This document shows positions 61,485 to 64,000 of a stretch of DNA of 64,000 nucleotides, piece after piece. A program made the translations under genes and the position numbers. Below the pieces are notes generated by a model, which was given only the letters and a program-made list of their open reading frames with translations, was not told the origin of the DNA and did no database searches. The DNA is from Luteithermobacter gelatinilyticus (GTDB lineage Bacteria > Pseudomonadota > Alphaproteobacteria > Sphingomonadales > Emcibacteraceae), in NCBI RefSeq assembly GCF_005849285.1, contig NZ_CP040517.1, positions 254,501-318,500 of the forward strand, read 5' to 3'. Positions within the stretch are counted from its first letter, which is position 1; each line of letters begins with the position of its first letter.

Positions 61485-62471
61485 ATGACGTCCAGAAAGC
61501 CTTTGGTGGTGGTAACCCGTAAACTGCCTGATCCTATTGAAACGCGGATGATGGAACTGTTTGATGTCAGGCTTAATCTGGATGACCATGCCTTTTCCTC
61601 TGCGGAAATGATCGAAGCTCTGCAACAGGCCGATGTGCTGGTGCCGACGGTGACGGATCGTCTTGATTCGCGGGTTCTGTCTCAGGCAGGGCCGCAACTG
61701 AAACTGATCGCCAATTACGGTGCCGGGGTGGACCATATCGACTTGGCCAGTGCGCGTCAGCGGGGCATTACGGTCACCAATACCCCCGGTGTGCTGACCG
61801 AGGATACGGCGGATATGACCATGGCGCTGATGCTGGCCGTGCCGCGGCGGCTGATCGAGGGCGAAAAACTTCTTCAGGCCGGGAACTGGAAGGGCTGGTC
61901 GCCCACCGGCATGCTGGGGCGGCGTATCTGGGGCAAGCGACTGGGCATTATTGGTATGGGCCGGATCGGTCAGGCCGTGGCCCGGCGGGCCAAGGCTTTC
62001 GGTCTGTCCATTCACTATCATAACCGTCACCGGGTCAGCAGTGAGGTGGAGGAAGAACTGGAAGCGACCTATTGGGAAAGCCTGGACCAGATGCTGGCGC
62101 GCATGGATATTATTTCCGTGAACTGTCCGCATACGCCGGCCACCTATCATTTGCTGTCGGCCCGGCGTTTGAAACTGATGCAGAAACACGCCTTTATCAT
62201 CAACACCTCTCGTGGCGAGGTGATCGACGAGAATGCCCTGATTCGCATGCTGGAAGCCGGGCAGCTTGCCGGGGCGGGGCTGGATGTGTTTGAAAATGAA
62301 CCGGCAGTCAACCCCAAACTTCTGTCTCTGCCGGGGGTAGTGGCATTGCCGCATATGGGCTCGGCTACCCTGGAAGGCCGGATTGACATGGGCGAAAAGG
62401 TACTGATCAATATCAAAACCTTTGCCGACGGGCATAATCCGCCGGACCGGGTATTGGAAGATTGGAGCTGA
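61485..62471 (+). CDS. D-2-hydroxyacid dehydrogenase (glyoxylate/hydroxypyruvate reductase-like)
   Basis: 328 residues of the D-isomer-specific 2-hydroxyacid dehydrogenase family. NAD site GKRLGIIGMGRIGQAVARRA, then the catalytic Arg in NTSRGEVID, Glu in DVFENEPAV, and His in VALPHMGSAT. It interconverts 2-oxoacids such as glyoxylate or hydroxypyruvate with D-hydroxyacids, probably with NAD(P)H. The family-level call is firm; the preferred substrate is not. Starts with GTGGAGTGTCCGG upstream. Confidence 0.9.
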   Translation: MTSRKPLVVVTRKLPDPIETRMMELFDVRLNLDDHAFSSAEMIEALQQADVLVPTVTDRLDSRVLSQAGPQLKLIANYGAGVDHIDLASARQRGITVTNTPGVLTEDTADMTMALMLAVPRRLIEGEKLLQAGNWKGWSPTGMLGRRIWGKRLGIIGMGRIGQAVARRAKAFGLSIHYHNRHRVSSEVEEELEATYWESLDQMLARMDIISVNCPHTPATYHLLSARRLKLMQKHAFIINTSRGEVIDENALIRMLEAGQLAGAGLDVFENEPAVNPKLLSLPGVVALPHMGSATLEGRIDMGEKVLINIKTFADGHNPPDRVLEDWS

Positions 62472-62579
62472 GTTTAAAGATTACCAGCCGGTGCTATGAC
62501 GGGGCTCTGACACCCACATTGTGCCTCCCGTATTGTCATAATGGATTGCCGCGCCCGTTCGGGCTTGTGATGATAAAAC

Positions 62580-63038
62580 TCACTCCGGTTCGGGAAAGAC
62601 CAGGGGCGAAAGGTTCGGTTCCACCCAACCCCGCCGGGCAGCGACGGAAAAAAGCCGCTGTTCTGAGAAATATCGCAACAGGAAATCCTTCTGGCCATAA
62701 GGGCCGCTGACCAGTTTATGGCATCCGGACACGAATCCGGTGTCCATAGGCAACCGTTTGATAAAATGCGTGATGGCCTTCAGGTAAGCCTGGGTAATGG
62801 TTTCATGATACCCTTCGCTGTCGGAATTAACGACGCCGGTAACGTCATTATAGCGGCGAATGATCCCTGGTAGGGAGTGCTTCAGGTCATCATAAGACTG
62901 ATGGTGCAAAAGACAATATGTTGCCGCCAGATGTGCGGCATGGGTCCAATCTGTTTTGGGCAGACTGCAGTCCAGGAGCCTGTCGGTCAGGGCATAGATT
63001 TCTTCCCGGGTTTTATAGAGATCACTTTTCGTCATCAT
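62580..63038 (-). CDS. uncharacterised protein
   Basis: 152 residues I do not recognise as a named family. It is helical, with THAAHLAATYCLLHH containing several His residues and a repeated Tyr/His pattern (YNDVTGVVNSDSEGYHET), which could bind metal. It has no signal peptide or membrane segment. It lies between the hydroxyacid dehydrogenase and the ThiF-like gene, on the strand of the latter. Confidence 0.6.
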   Translation of the reverse strand: MMTKSDLYKTREEIYALTDRLLDCSLPKTDWTHAAHLAATYCLLHHQSYDDLKHSLPGIIRRYNDVTGVVNSDSEGYHETITQAYLKAITHFIKRLPMDTGFVSGCHKLVSGPYGQKDFLLRYFSEQRLFSVAARRGWVEPNLSPLVFPEPE

Positions 63039-63169
63039 ATTTCCTTTATCGCACAGAAAACATCAGACCGGCCCCACCAAACCTCTGGCTGGTTCAATTC
63101 CGCGAAAATTCTGATGTCGGAAGGGATTCAGTACGGGTTCAGCAAGGTCGGGATATCACAGACATTGCT

Positions 63170-63204
63170 GAGATTGGGCATGAGATTGGGCATGAGATTG
63201 GGCA
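63170..63204. repeat. three 12-bp tandem units GAGATTGGGCAT
   Basis: Copies at 63170-63181, 63182-63193 and 63194-63204 (the last partial), in the gap between the uncharacterised gene and the ThiF-like gene. Confidence 0.75.
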
Positions 63205-63320
63205 GCAGAAAGCACCCGATCCCATGTCGGGCAAGGAAAGGTATTGCAAAAATGGTATGTCACTATATCCAATTCTTTCCACTGTTCAGAAATCGAACTA
63301 TAGCAGGGGCTTGGGAAAAA

Positions 63321-63998
63321 TCAACGTTCTTGCGACCTGGACCCGCAGCAGGGGCAATGCGGGTCCTTGGGCAGTTTCAGGGTACGGGTGCGGGCGTCCA
63401 GTGCGTCGTAAATCAGCAGCCGACCCGCCAGACTCTGCCCCAGGCCTAGGACTTCCTTAATGACCTCCACCGCCATCAGGCTGCCCATGACTCCGGCAAT
63501 GGCGCCCAGAATGCCGGCCTCGGCGCAATTGCCTACATCTCCAGGGTCCTGAGGCACAAAACAGCGATAGCAGGGCAGGTCCGCCTCATAGCCGCGAAAG
63601 GTGGCAAGCTGGCCGTCGAACTGGCTGAGGGCGGCGGACACCAGAGGTTTTTTCAGCTTCAGACAGGTTTCGTTCACCAGGAACCGGGTGACAAAATTGT
63701 CGCAGCCATCGGCCACCAGGTCATAGCCGCCAATCAGCGCGGCGGCATTTTCCGCGGTTAACCGTTCCATATGCGGAATGACCCTGATATCGGGATTGAG
63801 CCGACCGATCCGTTCTTTGGTGCTGTCGGTTTTGGCCGTACCCAGCCGGTCGGTGTCGTGCAGGATCTGACGTTGCAGATTGCTCAGACTCACCACATCA
63901 TCATCCACCACGCCGATGGTGCCAACCCCGGCAGCGGCCAGATACAGGATCAGCGGACTGCCGAGCCCGCCGGCGCCGACTACAAGCACTTTTGTATC
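63321..63998 (-). CDS. ThiF/MoeB/HesA family E1-like adenylyltransferase, 5' partial
   Basis: The frame is open to the right window edge (Asp-Thr-Lys before VLVVGAGGLGSP), so the N-terminus lies beyond the window; about 226 residues are seen. Adenylation motif VVGAGGLGSPLILYLA, NLQRQILH, then DGCDNFVTRFLVNETC. Cys-X2-Cys zinc pairs occur near CYRCF and CPCCG. The family activates the C-terminus of ThiS, MoaD or a similar sulfur carrier. No thi or moa gene is next to it here, so thiamine or molybdenum cofactor synthesis cannot be chosen. Confidence 0.88.
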   Translation of the reverse strand, partial: DTKVLVVGAGGLGSPLILYLAAAGVGTIGVVDDDVVSLSNLQRQILHDTDRLGTAKTDSTKERIGRLNPDIRVIPHMERLTAENAAALIGGYDLVADGCDNFVTRFLVNETCLKLKKPLVSAALSQFDGQLATFRGYEADLPCYRCFVPQDPGDVGNCAEAGILGAIAGVMGSLMAVEVIKEVLGLGQSLAGRLLIYDALDARTRTLKLPKDPHCPCCGSRSQER

Positions 63999-64000
63999 AA

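Noticed and set aside
62877-63449. 190-codon plus-strand frame across the uncharacterised gene and the ThiF gene end
   Set aside because: It overlaps two better-supported minus-strand genes, and its middle is translated from the 12-bp tandem repeat.
1-64000. tRNA, rRNA, tmRNA genes, CRISPR arrays, IS elements, prophage
   Set aside because: No cloverleaf, rRNA core, regularly spaced repeat-spacer array, transposase or phage gene was recognised on either strand. A covariance and profile search would settle the RNA part.

Overview
The window reads as chromosome of a heterotrophic, probably marine or aquatic alphaproteobacterium. The evidence is an Irr-type Fur regulator, a class I lysyl-tRNA synthetase, the order metK-trmB-rimP-nusA-ylxR-infB-rbfA-truB-rpsO-pnp, and a large TonB-dependent receptor. 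I cannot name the genus from sequence alone. No tRNA, rRNA, CRISPR array, transposase or integrase gene was recognised.

Bases 1-15400 hold an aromatic-degradation block. It starts with a DUF1302/DUF1329 envelope pair, a 2-hydroxychromene-2-carboxylate-isomerase-like protein and a glutathione transferase. A textbook sigma-54 promoter then leads into a 13-gene phenol hydroxylase / catechol meta-cleavage operon in the order dmpK-L-M-N-O-P-Q-B-C-E-F-G-H. The dmpD hydrolase and dmpI tautomerase are missing, and no NtrC/DmpR-type activator lies in the window.

Bases 15400-23700 hold an aspartate-dehydrogenase-like gene, a TauE/SafE permease, an FCD-type GntR regulator and the most unusual gene of the window. 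That gene encodes a 1076-residue fusion of a reductive dehalogenase core (duplicated cobalamin-type domain plus two Fe4S4 motifs) to a complete phthalate-dioxygenase-reductase-like module. It resembles the self-sufficient catabolic dehalogenases of the BhbA/NpRdhA type. A MarR regulator and a divergent AraC regulator sit next to it, separated by a 34-bp near-perfect palindrome that carries two overlapping promoters. A plausible but unproven reading is reductive removal of halogen from halophenols by the fusion enzyme, followed by ring hydroxylation and meta-cleavage.

Bases 24000-41600 are accessory: a TonB receptor, amidohydrolase, exported cyclophilin and NTF2-like protein; a styrene/indole-monooxygenase-like flavoprotein with its own AraC regulator; a glutathione transferase and alpha/beta hydrolase; a DinG-type helicase; a SapC-like protein; and a wrbA / glutathionyl-hydroquinone reductase / pirin operon with a LysR gene nearby. 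Bases 41600-64000 are mostly housekeeping: lysK, metK, trmB, the nusA-infB cluster, truB, rpsO, pnp and irr. Among them are a chemoreceptor, an isolated sugar transferase, a nitronate-monooxygenase-like protein, an SH3 protein, a 2-hydroxyacid dehydrogenase and a ThiF/MoeB-type E1-like enzyme cut by the window end.

Two kinds of repeat structure run through the window. One is a dispersed palindrome of about 38 bp (TAGAGTGAATTG ... CAATTCACTCTA) found at the 3' ends of genes, several times supplying the stop codon itself. The other is short tandem duplications of 12-19 bp, again concentrated at or just after stop codons.
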